From Aromatoleum toluolicum (lineage in GTDB: Bacteria; Pseudomonadota; Gammaproteobacteria; Burkholderiales; Rhodocyclaceae): a DNA stretch of 64,000 nt. The notes beneath the pieces are model-generated. The model ran no database searches. It saw only the letters and a list, made by a program, of their open reading frames with translations, and was not told where the DNA came from. Within the stretch, counting starts at the first letter, position 1, and the number at the start of each line of letters is the position of its first letter. The stretch lies in contig NZ_WTVS01000001.1 in the NCBI RefSeq assembly GCF_012911005.2, positions 171,865-235,864 of the forward strand. The letters are read 5' to 3'. Shown here in pieces: positions 42,896 to 53,997 of this stretch. The position numbers were made by a program, and so were the translations under genes.

Positions 42896-45692
42896 CTACC
42901 CGAGTCGCTCGGCCAGCCGCGCCGCCGCCTCCCGCTGCTCCGCCGAGCCCTCGCGCAAGACCTCCTGGATAAGATCGCGAGCACCCTCCGTATCGCCCAT
43001 CTCTTCGTAAGCACGGGCCAGCTCGAGCTTGGTATTGACCTCTTCGATCACATCCGCGTCGGGAGCCAGGCCGCCGGCAGACGCTTCCGCCGGAGATCCA
43101 GCAGCGTCGCCGATGGTCGGAATTTCCGCCGCGTCGGCCGCCGGCGTCAAAGGCATCGCGGAAGTTGCTTCGAGGTTCAGATCGATGCCCGCGAGATCGA
43201 GTCCCGGCGAACTCGCGGCGGGTTGGTTGGCGCCGCCGTCGAGATTGAAGTCGAAGTCCAGCAGACTGCTGTCGAACGACGTCTTCTCGAGATCCTCCGC
43301 CGCGCCATTGCCGCTCGCGGCCGGCGCGCTATCCGACGAAATTACGGTCTCGTTGAGGCTGACCTCGCCGGTCGCCGACACGGGGGCTACATCAAGATCC
43401 GGCGCAAGATCGAACTCGAGGGCCTGGTCCGCTGCCGCGAAATCCATCCCCTGACCAATCACGGTCGCAAGCATCGGATCGGCGACCGGAGTCGCAACCG
43501 GTTCCGCATCGACCGCCGGCCCGGTTACCCCGCCGATGTCGAGATCGAAGGAGGCTGCCTCCTCGGGGGATTGCGCCGCGATCTCCGCGGACGGGACAGC
43601 ATCGATCTGCGGCATGGGAGCATCCGCTGCAGCGGCAGCCCCCAAATCGAGGCCGGCATCGAGATCGAAGTCGAGCGCGCCCGCATCCACCTCCGGCAGG
43701 GCCTCGATTCCGGCATCCACCGGCATCTCGGTCGACGGCGACTCGTGAGCCGCAGGCCCCGAGAACGATGCAGCGGGAGCGCCCCCGGAATCGCCGGCGT
43801 GGCTGGCCGCCGCCGCGAGACCCGCTGCGACCGCGGCACCCGTTGCGAAACCGGCGGTCGGGATACCGCTGGCCACCGAGGCACGGTACAGGGGATTCTC
43901 GGGATCGAGGCGACGCCCCATCTCGGCAGCCTTCTCCCAATCCCCCCCTTCGCCACCGGTCCGCGAATAGAGTTCCGTCGCGGTGTTCTCGAATGCCTTG
44001 AGATTCTTGCGCTGGGCGTAGATCTCCAGCAGCTTGACGTAGATCGCCATCCGCGAGGTGTCGGTCTTCAGGGCATCGAGCAGGATCTCCTCGGCCTGTG
44101 CGTCGCGCCCGTATGCCATATACACGTCGGCCTCGGCAACGGGATCGACGCCCTCGTCGGTGTCGATCGCCGAAAGACCGGACTGGCTGAAATCCGTATG
44201 CAGTACGCTGCTCTCGCCCGTGTTGACGCTCTGCCCCCCCCGTCGCTCCGAACACCGAATTGGTCGGCGGCGGGAAGGCGCTCGCGACGGATTCGACCCC
44301 ATGACTCTCGTCCTGTTTGCGCCGCTGCCGCGCCTTGATGCCGGCATACGCGAGGAGGAGTGCGAGAATGCCGCCGCCACCGGCCAGGACTGCCGGATCG
44401 CCGAGCAAGCTTTGAACGAAGCCTGGGTCCTCGACCGGCGCCGGGGCAGGTGCTTGTACCGGCGCCGGCTTGGGCGTGGGAGCGGGCGCCTGCACCGGCG
44501 CCGCCTGCTGCGACTCCGCCGCAGGGGGCTGCTGCGCCGGGGCCGAAGGCGCCGCGGCGGGCTCTTGCGCCGGCGCAGACGGTGCTGCGGTCGCCTGCTG
44601 CTGCAGCTGCGCCATGCTTTCGCTGCGCAGGTTCAGCAGTTCCTGCATCTGCTTGACGCTGGCCTCGAGGGCTGCGACACGACTGTTCGCCTCCTCGAGT
44701 GCCTTGTCGCGCGCGACGAGTTCTTCCTCGAGCGCCTGAAGGCGGGCGAGGCGGGTCTTGTCGGCACCCGGCTCGGCCGGCGCACCGGAAACCTTGACCT
44801 GATCGCCCGCCGCGGGTCGCGCAGGCTCGTCGACTTTCGGAACAATCGTGCCGGCATCACTACGCGACGGCGTCGATTCGGGCGCCGCAGGCCGGGCGGC
44901 GACCGCTCCGGCGAGTTTCCTGCGATAAGCGGAAAAATCCGCGGACTGGGCCTGCACCTCGCGCCGTGCTTGTCCGGGATCGATCTCGCGAACGCGCGCA
45001 TCGGACGGAACGGTCACGATCGAACCGGTGCGCAGACGATTGATGTTGTTCCCGTCGAAGGCGTCGGGATTCTCGCGAAACAGGGCGATGAGCATCTGAT
45101 CGAGGCTGGCGCCTTCGGGCCGGTTCGCCTCGGCGATACGATGAAGCGTATCGCCCTTCCTGATCTCATGGCGGTCACCGCCGGTCGCGCTCGCCTGACC
45201 TGCAACCGGGGCCCTGCGCTGCACCGGCGCAGCCGGCGCTGCAAGCGGCGCAGCGACAGGAGCCGCTCCGCGCCCGACGGCGGGAGCCGGAGCGCCTGCC
45301 GGCACGGGATCGAGCAGGAAGGTGTATTCGCGCAGCAGCCGTCCGGACGCCCAGTTCAGTTCGATCAGGAGATCGACGAAGGGATCGTTGAAGGGCCTGT
45401 CGCTGGTGATCTTGACAACGGAGCGGCTGCCCCTGCGCTCCACCGAGAAGCGCAGCGCCGACATGGCAGCGGTATATTGCAGACTTGCCTGACGGAACGC
45501 TTCCGGGGGAGCAACGCGCGCTGAAAGCGACTGCAACTCATCGTTGCTCGCGTTGAGTTCGACCTCTGCCCTGAGCGGCTGCCCGATGCCGCTGAAAACA
45601 TGGATCGAACCGAGTCCGGCTGCATCGCTGCCTAGTGGGAGCATGGCGATCGCCGTCGCGATCAGGGAAGCCTTGATCGATGTCTTCATCAT
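42896..45692 (-). pseudogene. fimV: Pilus assembly / polar hub protein FimV, frameshifted in a poly-G tract
   Basis: FimV organises the cell pole and supports type IV pilus assembly and cAMP signalling in Pseudomonas. The N-terminal part has a signal peptide, the FimV N-domain (GLGSIHVFSGIGQPLRAEVEL), a LysM peptidoglycan-binding domain (about 180-235), a coiled coil, a Pro/Ala-rich stretch and one membrane span (ILALLLAYAGIKA). At 44234-44241 the minus strand has eight G; seven would join the frame to the second part (GGQSVNTGESS onward), which carries acidic repeats and the C-terminal TPR-like FimV domain ending at 42896. Corrected length is 931 residues. As written, the protein loses its C-terminal domain. 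Homopolymer sequencing error and slipped-strand phase variation are both possible. Confidence 0.88.
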
Positions 45693-45881
45693 TGTCTTAT
45701 CATCCGCACCCTAGTCTGGGTACCAAACTGCGTGGAATATGGACGTCGCGGACGCGGCCGGGCATCCGTCATGCCCCGGCAATCTAACATTTTGTTTAAA
45801 TCTTGGCAGCAATTCTTTAATTGCCAAGACTATTTTCCCTGCCGCAATACCAGCATCCTGCCTTGAGGACCAACGCATAGG

Positions 45882-45919
45882 ACATGGGAAACGGCGAGGC
45901 GAACGCCGTTTCCTCATGT
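45882..45919 (-). terminator. Inverted repeat after asd
   Basis: A 10-bp perfect stem (GGAAACGGCG / CGCCGTTTCC) is extended by ACATG/CATGT flanks. It lies nine bases beyond the asd stop, with no T-run. It is probably the end of the leu-asd transcript. The remaining roughly 190 bases up to fimV are AT-rich for this region (45780-45840) and probably hold the fimV promoter, which I cannot assign. Confidence 0.55.
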
Positions 45920-45927
45920 CATGGCGA

Positions 45928-47061
45928 TCAGCGATCGAGAAGGATCCGCAGCATGCGGCGCAGGGGTTCGGCAGCCCCCCACAGCAGCTGGTCGCCGACG
46001 GTGAAGGCGCCTAGGTATTCGGGCCCCATCGCCATCTTGTGCAGACGGCCGACGGGGACCGTCAGGGTGCCGGTGACGGCCGCGGGGGTCAGTTCGCGCT
46101 CCGAGATCTCACGCTCGTTGGGCACGACCTTTACCCAGTCGTTGGCCTTCGCGATGATGTCGCTCACCTCGTCGAGCGGTACATCCTTGCGCAGCTTGAT
46201 CGTGAGGCCTTGCGAGTGGCACCGCATCGCGCCGATGCGAACGCACAGACCATCAATCGGGATGCTGCCAGGGCTACGGAACGCGGGACGACCGAGGATC
46301 TTGTTGCATTCGGCGCCGCCCTTCCACTCCTCCTTCGACTGGCCGTTGTCGACCGGCACGTCGATCCACGGGATCAGGCTGCCGGCGAGCGCCGTGCCGC
46401 GGAAGTTCTTGACCGGAAAATCGCCCGAACGCATGGTCGCGGCGACCTTGCGGTCGATATCGAGGATCGCGGAAGCAGGATCGGCCAGTTCCGTCTTGAC
46501 CGCATCGTGCAGCGCACCCATCTGCGCGAGCAGCTCGCGCATGTTCTGCGCACCGGCGCCGGAGGCGGCCTGATAGGTCATGGCCGACACCCATTCCACC
46601 AGGTCATTCTGGAACAGGCCACCGAGGCCCATCAGCATCAGGGAGACGGTGCAGTTGCCGCCGATCCAGTCGCGGCCGCCCTTCACGAGCGAATCCTTGA
46701 TCACGTTCATGTTGACCGGATCGAGGATGATCACCGCATTGTCTTCCATGCGCAGGGCGCTCGCGGCATCGATCCAGTGCCCCTTCCAGCCGGCGGCACG
46801 CAACTGCGGATAGACGGACTTGGTGTAGTCGCCGCCCTGGCAGGTGATCACGATGTCCATCTGCTTGAGCATGTCGATGTTCGACGCATCCTGCAGCGGC
46901 AGCGAGGCTTGCTTGCCGCCGAAAGCGGGCGGCTTGCCGCCGGCCGCGGACGTCGAGAAATACACCGGATCGATGTGGGCGAAGTCGCCCTCCTCGACCA
47001 TGCGCTGCATCAGCACGGAACCGACCATGCCACGCCAACCAACCAGACCGACCTTGTTCAT
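45928..47061 (-). CDS. asd: Aspartate-semialdehyde dehydrogenase
   Basis: Reduces aspartyl phosphate to aspartate semialdehyde, the branch point to Lys/DAP, Met and Thr. The 377-residue length and N-terminus [18 protein letters not shown] are typical of the Gram-negative form; the catalytic Cys is in [11 protein letters not shown]. It lies 27 bases after leuB. Confidence 0.96.
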   Translation of the reverse strand: MNKVGLVGWRGMVGSVLMQRMVEEGDFAHIDPVYFSTSAAGGKPPAFGGKQASLPLQDASNIDMLKQMDIVITCQGGDYTKSVYPQLRAAGWKGHWIDAASALRMEDNAVIILDPVNMNVIKDSLVKGGRDWIGGNCTVSLMLMGLGGLFQNDLVEWVSAMTYQAASGAGAQNMRELLAQMGALHDAVKTELADPASAILDIDRKVAATMRSGDFPVKNFRGTALAGSLIPWIDVPVDNGQSKEEWKGGAECNKILGRPAFRSPGSIPIDGLCVRIGAMRCHSQGLTIKLRKDVPLDEVSDIIAKANDWVKVVPNEREISERELTPAAVTGTLTVPVGRLHKMAMGPEYLGAFTVGDQLLWGAAEPLRRMLRILLDR

Positions 47062-47088
47062 TTGCTTTACCTCGGATTGCCAAGAATC

Positions 47089-48141
47089 TCAGAGCGCCGC
47101 CAACACGGCGTCGCCCATCTGCTTCGTACCCACCTTCGTCGTACCCGGCTCGTAGATGTCGCCGGTGCGATATCCCTGAGCGAGAACCTTCTTGACGGCC
47201 GTCTCGACGCGGGCAGCGGCGGCCTCGTTATTGAACGTATAGCGCAGCATCATCGCAGCCGACAGAATCGTCGCGAGCGGATTCGCCACGCCCTTGCCGG
47301 CGATGTCCGGAGCCGAGCCGTGCGAGGGCTCATAGAGCCCCTTGTTGTTCGCGTCCAGCGAGGCCGACGGCAACATGCCGATCGAGCCGGTGAGCATCGA
47401 CGCCTCGTCCGACAGGATGTCGCCGAACATGTTGCCGGTGACCATCACATCGAACTGCTTGGGCGCACGGACGAGCTGCATCGCGGCGTTGTCCACGAGC
47501 ATGTGGGTGAGTTCCACGTCCGGGTACTCGGGCGCGAGCTCGGTCATCACGTCGCGCCACAGCTGCGTGGTTTCCAGCACGTTCATCTTGTCGACCGAGC
47601 ACAGGCGCTTGTTGCGCTTGCGGGCGGCCTCGAAGGCGACGCGGCCGATGCGGCGGATCTCGGACTCGGTGTAGTGCATCGTGTTGAAGCCGTAACGCTC
47701 GCCGTTGCGGTTCTCGATGCCGCGCGGCTGACCGAAGTAGATGTCGCCGGTCAGTTCGCGCACGATCAGGATGTCCAGGCCCGACACGACCTCGGGCTTG
47801 AGCGTGGAGGCATTCGCGAGTTCGGGATACAGGATCGCCGGACGGAGGTTGGCGAACAGGCAAAGATCCTTGCGGATCCCCAGCAGGCCGCGCTCGGGGC
47901 GTTGCTCGCGCGCCAGGCCGTCCCACTTCGGGCCGCCAACAGCGCCGAGCAACACGGCGTCGGCTTCGCGCGCGAGCTTGCGCGTAGCCTCCGGATACGG
48001 GTCACCGGTCGCATCGACCGCTGCACCGCCCAGCAGGGCCTCTTCGAGTTCGACCTTCAGGTCCAGCGCTTCGATCACGCGGACGGCTTCGGCCATGATT
48101 TCCGGACCGATCCCGTCGCCCGGCAGAACACAAATCTTCAT
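47089..48141 (-). CDS. leuB: 3-isopropylmalate dehydrogenase LeuB
   Basis: NAD-dependent oxidative decarboxylation of 3-isopropylmalate in leucine synthesis. The 350-residue product starts [19 protein letters not shown] and has the substrate-binding [15 protein letters not shown] and the NAD-binding segment [20 protein letters not shown]. The ATG at 48139-48141 is used; the open frame extends 33 codons upstream. It follows leuD by 34 bases. Confidence 0.97.
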   Translation of the reverse strand: MKICVLPGDGIGPEIMAEAVRVIEALDLKVELEEALLGGAAVDATGDPYPEATRKLAREADAVLLGAVGGPKWDGLAREQRPERGLLGIRKDLCLFANLRPAILYPELANASTLKPEVVSGLDILIVRELTGDIYFGQPRGIENRNGERYGFNTMHYTESEIRRIGRVAFEAARKRNKRLCSVDKMNVLETTQLWRDVMTELAPEYPDVELTHMLVDNAAMQLVRAPKQFDVMVTGNMFGDILSDEASMLTGSIGMLPSASLDANNKGLYEPSHGSAPDIAGKGVANPLATILSAAMMLRYTFNNEAAAARVETAVKKVLAQGYRTGDIYEPGTTKVGTKQMGDAVLAAL

Positions 48142-48175
48142 CAGCAGGTTTCTCCTGGTGCCCTTGCAGCGCTGC

Positions 48176-48814
48176 TCAGGCGAAATAATAGGGGTGTTCG
48201 GCGCGGCGCTTTTCCTCGAACGCGCGGATCTTGTCGGCATGGCGCAGCGTCAGGCCGATGTCGTCCCAACCGTTGAGCAGGCATTCCTTGCGGAACGGAT
48301 CGACGTCGAACGTGACGGTCGTGCCGTCCGGACGGGTGACCGTCTGCGCCGCCAGATCGACTACGAGGCGGTAGCCTTCGGCCGCCTCGCACCGACGGAA
48401 GAGTTCGTCGACCTGCGCGGCCGGCAGCACGATCGGCAGCACGCCGTTCTTGAAGCAGTTGTTGAAGAAGATATCGGCGAAACTCGTGCCGATGAGCACG
48501 CGGAAGCCGTAGTCCTCGAGAGCCCAGGGCGCGTGCTCGCGCGAGCTGCCACAACCGAAGTTGTCACGGGTGAGCAGGATCTGCGCGCCCTGATAGCGCG
48601 CCTTGTTCAGCACGAAATCCGGATTCTTCGGTCGGCCGCTGCACTCCTGCCCCGGCTCGCCGTGATCGAGGTAACGCCATTCGTCGAAGAGGTTCGGACC
48701 GAAGCCACTGCGTTTGATCGACTTCAGGAACTGCTTGGGGATGATTGCGTCGGTGTCGACGTTCGCACGATCGAGCGGCACGGCCAGCGCGTCGAGTGTG
48801 GTAAACGGTTTCAT
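48176..48814 (-). CDS. leuD: 3-isopropylmalate dehydratase small subunit LeuD
   Basis: Swivelling domain of isopropylmalate isomerase, working with LeuC. The 212-residue product has [14 protein letters not shown] and the substrate-binding loop [15 protein letters not shown]. It lies 75 bases downstream of leuC; no small entericidin-type gene is present in that gap. Confidence 0.96.
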   Translation of the reverse strand: MKPFTTLDALAVPLDRANVDTDAIIPKQFLKSIKRSGFGPNLFDEWRYLDHGEPGQECSGRPKNPDFVLNKARYQGAQILLTRDNFGCGSSREHAPWALEDYGFRVLIGTSFADIFFNNCFKNGVLPIVLPAAQVDELFRRCEAAEGYRLVVDLAAQTVTRPDGTTVTFDVDPFRKECLLNGWDDIGLTLRHADKIRAFEEKRRAEHPYYFA

Positions 48815-48889
48815 TCTCTCACTACCCTCTGGATGGCCTGGCCATCCCTGTCAATATCGGTCGTCGGCGCGGCTCCGCGCCGGATCAGT

Positions 48890-50299
48890 TCAGGAAAGCT
48901 CGCGGACATCCACGAAGCGCCCGGACACGGCCGCGGCGGCTGCCATTGCGGGGCTGACGAGATGCGTGCGGCCGCCCGCGCCCTGGCGGCCTTCGAAATT
49001 GCGGTTGGAGGTCGAAGCGCAATGCTCGCCCGGCTCGAGACGATCCGCATTCATCGCAAGGCACATCGAGCACCCCGGCTCGCGCCACTCAAAGCCCGCC
49101 TCGATGAAGATCTTGTCGAGGCCTTCAGTCTCAGCCTGTTGCTTCACCAGGCCCGAACCGGGAACGACCAGCACGCGCTTGACGCTCGCCGCCTTCTTGC
49201 GCCCCTTGGCAACCGCCGCAGCTTCGCGCAGGTCTTCGATGCGCGAGTTCGTGCACGAACCGATGAATACCTGGTCCACCGGGATCTCGCTGATCGGCGT
49301 ATCCGGCGCAAGGCCCATGTACTTGAGGGCACGCTCGACGCCTTCGCGTTTGACCGGATCGGAGATCCTCGCCGGGTCCGGCACGCGGCCGGCCACCGTC
49401 TCGACCATCTCGGGGGAGGTGCCCCAGGTGACCTGCGGCAGGATCTCGGCGGCGTCGAGTTCGACGACGCGATCGAAACGCGCCCCGTCATCGGACTTCA
49501 GCGTCCGCCAGTAGGCTGCCGCCTTGTCGAAGAGCTCGCCCTTGGGCGCGAACGCCTTGTCGCGAAGATAGTCGACCGTGATGTCGTCGACACCGACCAA
49601 ACCCGCTCGCGCACCTGCTTCGATCGCCATGTTGCACAGGGTCATGCGACCTTCCATCGTCAGCGCGCGAATCGCGCTGCCGCCGAACTCGATCGCGTAA
49701 CCCGTGCCGCCCGCTGTCCCGATCCGGCCGATCACGGCGAGCGCGATGTCCTTCGCGTAGACGCCACGCCCAAGCTTGCCGTCGACCTTCACCAACATGG
49801 TCTTCGATTTCTTCTGCAGCAGGCACTGCGTCGCCATCACGTGCTCCACCTCGGACGTGCCGATACCGTGCGCCAGACAGGCGAACGCACCATGCGTCGA
49901 GGTGTGCGAATCACCGCAGACGACGGTCATGCCGGGCAGCGTGACGCCATTCTCAGGCCCGATCACATGCACGATGCCCTGGCGCGAGTCCCTGAACGGG
50001 AAATAGGCTAGCGCGCCGACCTCGCGGATGTTGGCGTCCAGCGTTTCGACCTGCTGGCGCGAAACCGGATCCTCGATGCCCCGTTCCCAGTGATCGGTCG
50101 GCGTGTTGTGGTCGGCGGTTGCGACGATGGAACTCACGCGCCACGGCTTGCGTCCGGCGAGCTTGAGCCCCTCGAAGGCCTGCGGGCTGGTTACCTCGTG
50201 TACCAGGTGGCGGTCGATATAAATGAGCGCAGTACCGTCGGCCTCCTGGTGGACGACATGACTGGACCACAACTTTTCGTACAGCGTCTGGGCTTCCAT
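48890..50299 (-). CDS. leuC: 3-isopropylmalate dehydratase large subunit LeuC
   Basis: Aconitase-family subunit holding the 4Fe-4S cluster that isomerises 2- to 3-isopropylmalate. The 469-residue product has [31 protein letters not shown] and the cluster cysteines in IGSCTNSR and GCSMC. The ATG at 50297-50299 ([11 protein letters not shown]) matches homologues; a TTG eight codons upstream is less likely. It is the first gene of leuC-leuD-leuB-asd. A possible -10 (AATAAT, 50338-50343) lies upstream. Confidence 0.96.
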   Translation of the reverse strand: MEAQTLYEKLWSSHVVHQEADGTALIYIDRHLVHEVTSPQAFEGLKLAGRKPWRVSSIVATADHNTPTDHWERGIEDPVSRQQVETLDANIREVGALAYFPFRDSRQGIVHVIGPENGVTLPGMTVVCGDSHTSTHGAFACLAHGIGTSEVEHVMATQCLLQKKSKTMLVKVDGKLGRGVYAKDIALAVIGRIGTAGGTGYAIEFGGSAIRALTMEGRMTLCNMAIEAGARAGLVGVDDITVDYLRDKAFAPKGELFDKAAAYWRTLKSDDGARFDRVVELDAAEILPQVTWGTSPEMVETVAGRVPDPARISDPVKREGVERALKYMGLAPDTPISEIPVDQVFIGSCTNSRIEDLREAAAVAKGRKKAASVKRVLVVPGSGLVKQQAETEGLDKIFIEAGFEWREPGCSMCLAMNADRLEPGEHCASTSNRNFEGRQGAGGRTHLVSPAMAAAAAVSGRFVDVRELS

Positions 50300-50394
50300 C
50301 CAATAAATTCCGCGGAAAGACAAGGAAAGGGTCTTCGATTATTTCACACGCGTCGCCGACTGGATAGGCGGGCCGGACCTTTGCGGCGCCACCC

Positions 50395-51210
50395 TCAGCG
50401 GCGCGCCTGCTCATAGAGCGGCATGACCCGCTGCGCGTACTCGCCGAGATCCCTGCGCCGCGTGTCGTGCCCGGGGTGAGTCGAAAGCCACTGCGGCGGA
50501 CCGCCGTTCGAGCGCGAGCCCATCTTGTCCCAGAGGCTGACCGCGGCCCGCGGGTCGTAACCCGCACGCGCCGCAAGCTCGACGCCGATGCGATCAGCCT
50601 CGGTTTCATGCAGACGCGAATTCGGCAGCTCAAAGGTCACCTTGCCGACCATGCCCATCAGATCCGTACCGAGCTGTCCGACGCCGAGGAGCGCACCGGC
50701 GACGGACGCCCCCACGCTGGTCACCATAGCCTTCGAAATCTGCTCACGCGAATGCTCGCGCAGGGCGTGCGCAATCTCATGCCCCATCACCGCGGCAAGT
50801 TCGTCATCGGTGAGTTTCAGCTGATCGATGAGGCCGGAGTAGACCGCCATTTTGCCCCCTGCCATGCACCAGGCGTTGAGCTCATCGGAGCGGATCACGT
50901 TCACCTCCCAGTGCCACTGCGCCGCATCCCGGCGGAACGAGACGGTCTGAGGAATCAGGCGACTGGAGATCGCACGCACGCGTGCAAGCTGCGCCGGATC
51001 ACGGTTGAGCAAGCCCTTCTCACGCGCCTCGCCGATCACCTGCTGGTACTGCTTGCCGGAGGCCTGCTCGACCTCTGCCGCCGACACCATCATCATCTGG
51101 CCGCGATCGACGCCAACGGCGCCGCCGCCGGTCGTCTGCACCGTCTGGCAGGCGGACACGAGCCACGCGGCCGCTACAACCGACACCATCGTCGCAAATC
51201 CATGCTTCAT
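50395..51210 (-). CDS. M48-family metallopeptidase, lipoprotein (LoiP/BepA-like)
   Basis: A 271-residue periplasmic zinc protease. The lipoprotein signal has lipobox VSAC (Cys near residue 21). The active-site motif is HEIAHALREH, and a third ligand glutamate lies in HETEADRIG. Similar proteins do quality control of outer-membrane assembly. The ATG at 51208-51210 has AGGAGGG upstream and overlaps the stop of the MFS gene by four bases. A longer open frame upstream is ignored. Confidence 0.9.
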   Translation of the reverse strand: MKHGFATMVSVVAAAWLVSACQTVQTTGGGAVGVDRGQMMMVSAAEVEQASGKQYQQVIGEAREKGLLNRDPAQLARVRAISSRLIPQTVSFRRDAAQWHWEVNVIRSDELNAWCMAGGKMAVYSGLIDQLKLTDDELAAVMGHEIAHALREHSREQISKAMVTSVGASVAGALLGVGQLGTDLMGMVGKVTFELPNSRLHETEADRIGVELAARAGYDPRAAVSLWDKMGSRSNGGPPQWLSTHPGHDTRRRDLGEYAQRVMPLYEQARR

Positions 51211-52424
51211 CCGAGCCCTCCTTCCGTCAACGACTCCGCACCGCTGCGCCAGCCAAGTAACAGCCAGGCGAGGCCTGCCAGCGCGAACAGCGAACCCAGA
51301 GTAAAGGTCCACGCCGGCCCCACGGTTTCCCACGTGAATCCGCTCACAAGCCCCCCCAGCATCCCGCCGGCACCAAACGAAATGCTTCCGTAGAGAGCCT
51401 GCCCACGCGACTGCAGCTTGCCGCGAAACCATTGGTTCACCGCCGCGATTGCCGCAGAGTGGTAAGCACCGAAAGTCGCTCCGTGCAGCAACTGAGCGAA
51501 CACCAACACGGCAAACGAGCCTACACCCCAACCGATCGCCACGAACCGCACAACCGCGCACGCAAAGGCAAAGATCAGAATCGCGCGCATCGAATGCCGA
51601 CGCAGCAGCCGCGGCATGAACATGAAGACCACGATCTCCGCGATCACGCCGAGCGACCACATCCAGCCCACCACGGACTTGTCGTAACCGTGATCGACGA
51701 GAAATATCGAATAGAACACGTATAGCGCCCCATGCGCGGCCGACATCAGGAAACAGGCGACCAGGAGCGCCCGAACCTCGGGGCGCCGGAGCGTCTCATG
51801 CAGGCTCGCGCTCTCGCGATGGGCTAGCGGTCGCGCAGCCTCAGGCAGCACTGCCGCACACAAGGCGATCGCCGCGAGGATCGCCGCAGTCATCCACAAT
51901 ACGGAATCGAGCGGGAGGAAATCGAGCAGGTAGCCGAGCCCGAGCACCGCCGCAATGAACCCGACCGATCCCCACACGCGAATGCTGCCGTATCGCCCCG
52001 AATGCGCGCCCAGATGGGCAAACGTGAGGCTCTCGACCAGCGGCAGGGAGGCACTCCAGAAGAAAGCCATCAGCGCCATGGCCAGGAACAGCCCTTCGAA
52101 ACGCATCGTGAAGAAGAACACGCTAAATCCGACGAGGCTCGCCCACGCCGACACGCGGATGATGGTGATCCGTCGCCCATGATGCTCGGCAAGCCAGCCC
52201 CACATGTTCGGCGCAAGCACGCGCATCACCTGCATCAACGACATCAACAGCGCGATATCGGTCGCCGAGAGCGCGATCGACTGCAGGTAGAGCGTGAAAT
52301 AGGGCGAAAACGCGCCGACGAACGCGAAATAGGAGAAGTAGTAGGCCGAGAGCCGCCAGTAGGGAACCCCTGCGACGCCCGGGTGCAATTCAGCCCCGCA
52401 CAGCCCGGCGGCCCGCGACGGCAC
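51207..52424 (-). CDS. MFS transporter (HcaT/LacY-like family)
   Basis: A 405-residue membrane protein with about 12 spans. The N-terminal YYFSYFAFVGAFSPYFTLYLQ and WGWLAEHHGRR loop match the MFS_1-like group that includes 3-phenylpropionate transporter HcaT. Substrate not predictable. The start at GTG 52424 is uncertain; TTG further in is possible because the first span begins near residue 25. It overlaps the M48 peptidase gene and follows aroC by 23 bases. Confidence 0.85.
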   Translation of the reverse strand: MPSRAAGLCGAELHPGVAGVPYWRLSAYYFSYFAFVGAFSPYFTLYLQSIALSATDIALLMSLMQVMRVLAPNMWGWLAEHHGRRITIIRVSAWASLVGFSVFFFTMRFEGLFLAMALMAFFWSASLPLVESLTFAHLGAHSGRYGSIRVWGSVGFIAAVLGLGYLLDFLPLDSVLWMTAAILAAIALCAAVLPEAARPLAHRESASLHETLRRPEVRALLVACFLMSAAHGALYVFYSIFLVDHGYDKSVVGWMWSLGVIAEIVVFMFMPRLLRRHSMRAILIFAFACAVVRFVAIGWGVGSFAVLVFAQLLHGATFGAYHSAAIAAVNQWFRGKLQSRGQALYGSISFGAGGMLGGLVSGFTWETVGPAWTFTLGSLFALAGLAWLLLGWRSGAESLTEGGLG

Positions 52425-52447
52425 TCAACACCGAGAATCCGGCCCGC

Positions 52448-53581
52448 TCACGCGCGCGGCGGCGGGACGCGCTGCACGCCCTGCGGCGCCAGCCGTTCGA
52501 TCCGGGGCGTTTCGGTCGTCACGTCTCCGCATTGCGCGCGATGGCGCAACGCATGATCCATCAGCACGATCGCCAGCATCGCCTCGGCGATCGGGGTCGC
52601 ACGGATGCCGACGCAGGGGTCGTGCCGCCCGTGCGTATTCACGATCACCGGATTGCCCTGCTTGTCGATCGAGCGGCGATCGAGACGGATGCTGGAGGTC
52701 GGCTTCACCGCCATGCTCACGATGATGTCCTGGCCGCTGGAAATGCCGCCGAGCACGCCGCCTGCGTTGTTCGTCAGGTAGCCCTCGGGGGTCATCTCGT
52801 CGGAGTGTTCGGTGCCGTGCTGTGTCACGCATTCGAAGCCGGCACCGATCTCGACCCCCTTCACGGCGTTGATGCCCATCATCGCATACGCAATGTCGGC
52901 ATCGAGGCGGTCATAAACGGGTTCCCCCCAGCCCACCGGAACGCCCGTGGCGACGACGTCGATACGCGCGCCGATCGAATCCCCTGACTTGCGCAGCTCG
53001 TCCATGTAGGCCTCGAGTTGCGGAACGATCCCGGCGTTGGGCGCGAAGAACGGGTTACGCAAAACCTCATCCCAGCTCTCGAAGGGGATCCGGATGGGGC
53101 CGAGCTGCGACATGAAGCCGCGGATCACGACGCCGTAGCGCTCCTGCAGCCATTTCCGCGCGATCGCGCCGGCAGCCACCCGCACCGCCGTCTCGCGGGC
53201 AGACGAGCGACCACCCCCGCGGTAGTCGCGGATCCCGTACTTCTGCCAATACTCGTAGTCCGCGTGCCCGGGACGGAAAGTCTCTGCGATGTTGCCGTAG
53301 TCGCGCGAACGCTGATCCTGGTTGCGAATCAGGAGCGCGATCGGCGTACCGGTCGTCACCCCCTCGAACACCCCGGACAGGATCTCTACCTCGTCCGGCT
53401 CACGACGCTGAGTCACATGCCGCGAAGTGCCCGGCTTGCGGCGATCGAGCTCGATTTGGATCTCTTCGGCCGAAATCGGCAGTCCCGGCGGACACCCATC
53501 CACGACACAGCCGATCGCGGGGCCGTGGGACTCACCGAAGGAGGTGACACAAAAGAGTTTGCCTAGGGTGTTGCCGGACAT
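52448..53581 (-). CDS. aroC: Chorismate synthase AroC
   Basis: Last step of the shikimate pathway, needing reduced FMN. The 377-residue product has the family signatures [37 protein letters not shown] and (near the C-terminus) [17 protein letters not shown]. It supplies chorismate to the Trp and folate pathways encoded nearby. Confidence 0.97.
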   Translation of the reverse strand: MSGNTLGKLFCVTSFGESHGPAIGCVVDGCPPGLPISAEEIQIELDRRKPGTSRHVTQRREPDEVEILSGVFEGVTTGTPIALLIRNQDQRSRDYGNIAETFRPGHADYEYWQKYGIRDYRGGGRSSARETAVRVAAGAIARKWLQERYGVVIRGFMSQLGPIRIPFESWDEVLRNPFFAPNAGIVPQLEAYMDELRKSGDSIGARIDVVATGVPVGWGEPVYDRLDADIAYAMMGINAVKGVEIGAGFECVTQHGTEHSDEMTPEGYLTNNAGGVLGGISSGQDIIVSMAVKPTSSIRLDRRSIDKQGNPVIVNTHGRHDPCVGIRATPIAEAMLAIVLMDHALRHRAQCGDVTTETPRIERLAPQGVQRVPPPRA

Positions 53582-53606
53582 CGCAATCTCGACCAGAACG
53601 TGAATC

Positions 53607-53650
53607 GGAAGGAGCCTTGCAGTTTAGCACAGCGCAGTTTGGCTCCTTCC
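53607..53650. repeat. Inverted repeat between ilvN and aroC
   Basis: GGAAGGAGCC (53607-53616) and GGCTCCTTCC (53641-53650) form a perfect 10-bp stem with a 24-base loop that holds two direct copies of GCAGTTT. No T-run is present. It may mark the end of the ilvBN transcript or the aroC leader. Confidence 0.5.
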
Positions 53651-53680
53651 GGCAGGCGAACCGGGCCGCCCGGTCCGGCA

Positions 53681-53995
53681 TCAATGGAAGAATCTCTCCA
53701 GACGCTCGAATACCTCGTGCTCGGCACCGTGGCGGCGCACCGAACGCACATCGACCAACTTCTCGACCTGCAGCACCATCTGCTCCAGACGCTGATCCTC
53801 GAACACCAGCAGCCAGATGCGGCTGCGGCTCGTGTCCGACATCGGCATGCACAGGATGCCCTCGACGTTGAATGCCCGGCGGGCAAACAGGTTGCAGATG
53901 TGGCTCATCACGCCGGGATGGTTATTCACTTCGAGTTCCAGCACCACCTTGGCGAAGCCATGTTGCTGCAAGGGTTCGGCGACTTGTTCGATCAT
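53681..53995 (-). CDS. ilvN: Acetolactate synthase small (regulatory) subunit, IlvN type
   Basis: Valine-sensing regulatory subunit of acetohydroxyacid synthase. The 104-residue length and single ACT domain (LELEVNNHPGVMSHICNLFARRAFNVEGIL) match E. coli IlvN of isozyme I, not the longer IlvH. The ATG at 53993-53995 has GGAGG six bases upstream (within the end of ilvB), and begins two bases after the ilvB stop. Confidence 0.92.
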   Translation of the reverse strand: MIEQVAEPLQQHGFAKVVLELEVNNHPGVMSHICNLFARRAFNVEGILCMPMSDTSRSRIWLLVFEDQRLEQMVLQVEKLVDVRSVRRHGAEHEVFERLERFFH

Positions 53996-53997
53996 TC

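Noticed and set aside
48815..48889. Small entericidin-type lipoprotein gene between leuC and leuD, seen in some relatives
   Set aside because: The gap is only 75 bases and contains no frame with a lipobox.
50300..50394. Leucine-rich leader peptide or attenuator before leuC
   Set aside because: The 95-base spacer has no short frame rich in leucine codons and no hairpin with a T-run.
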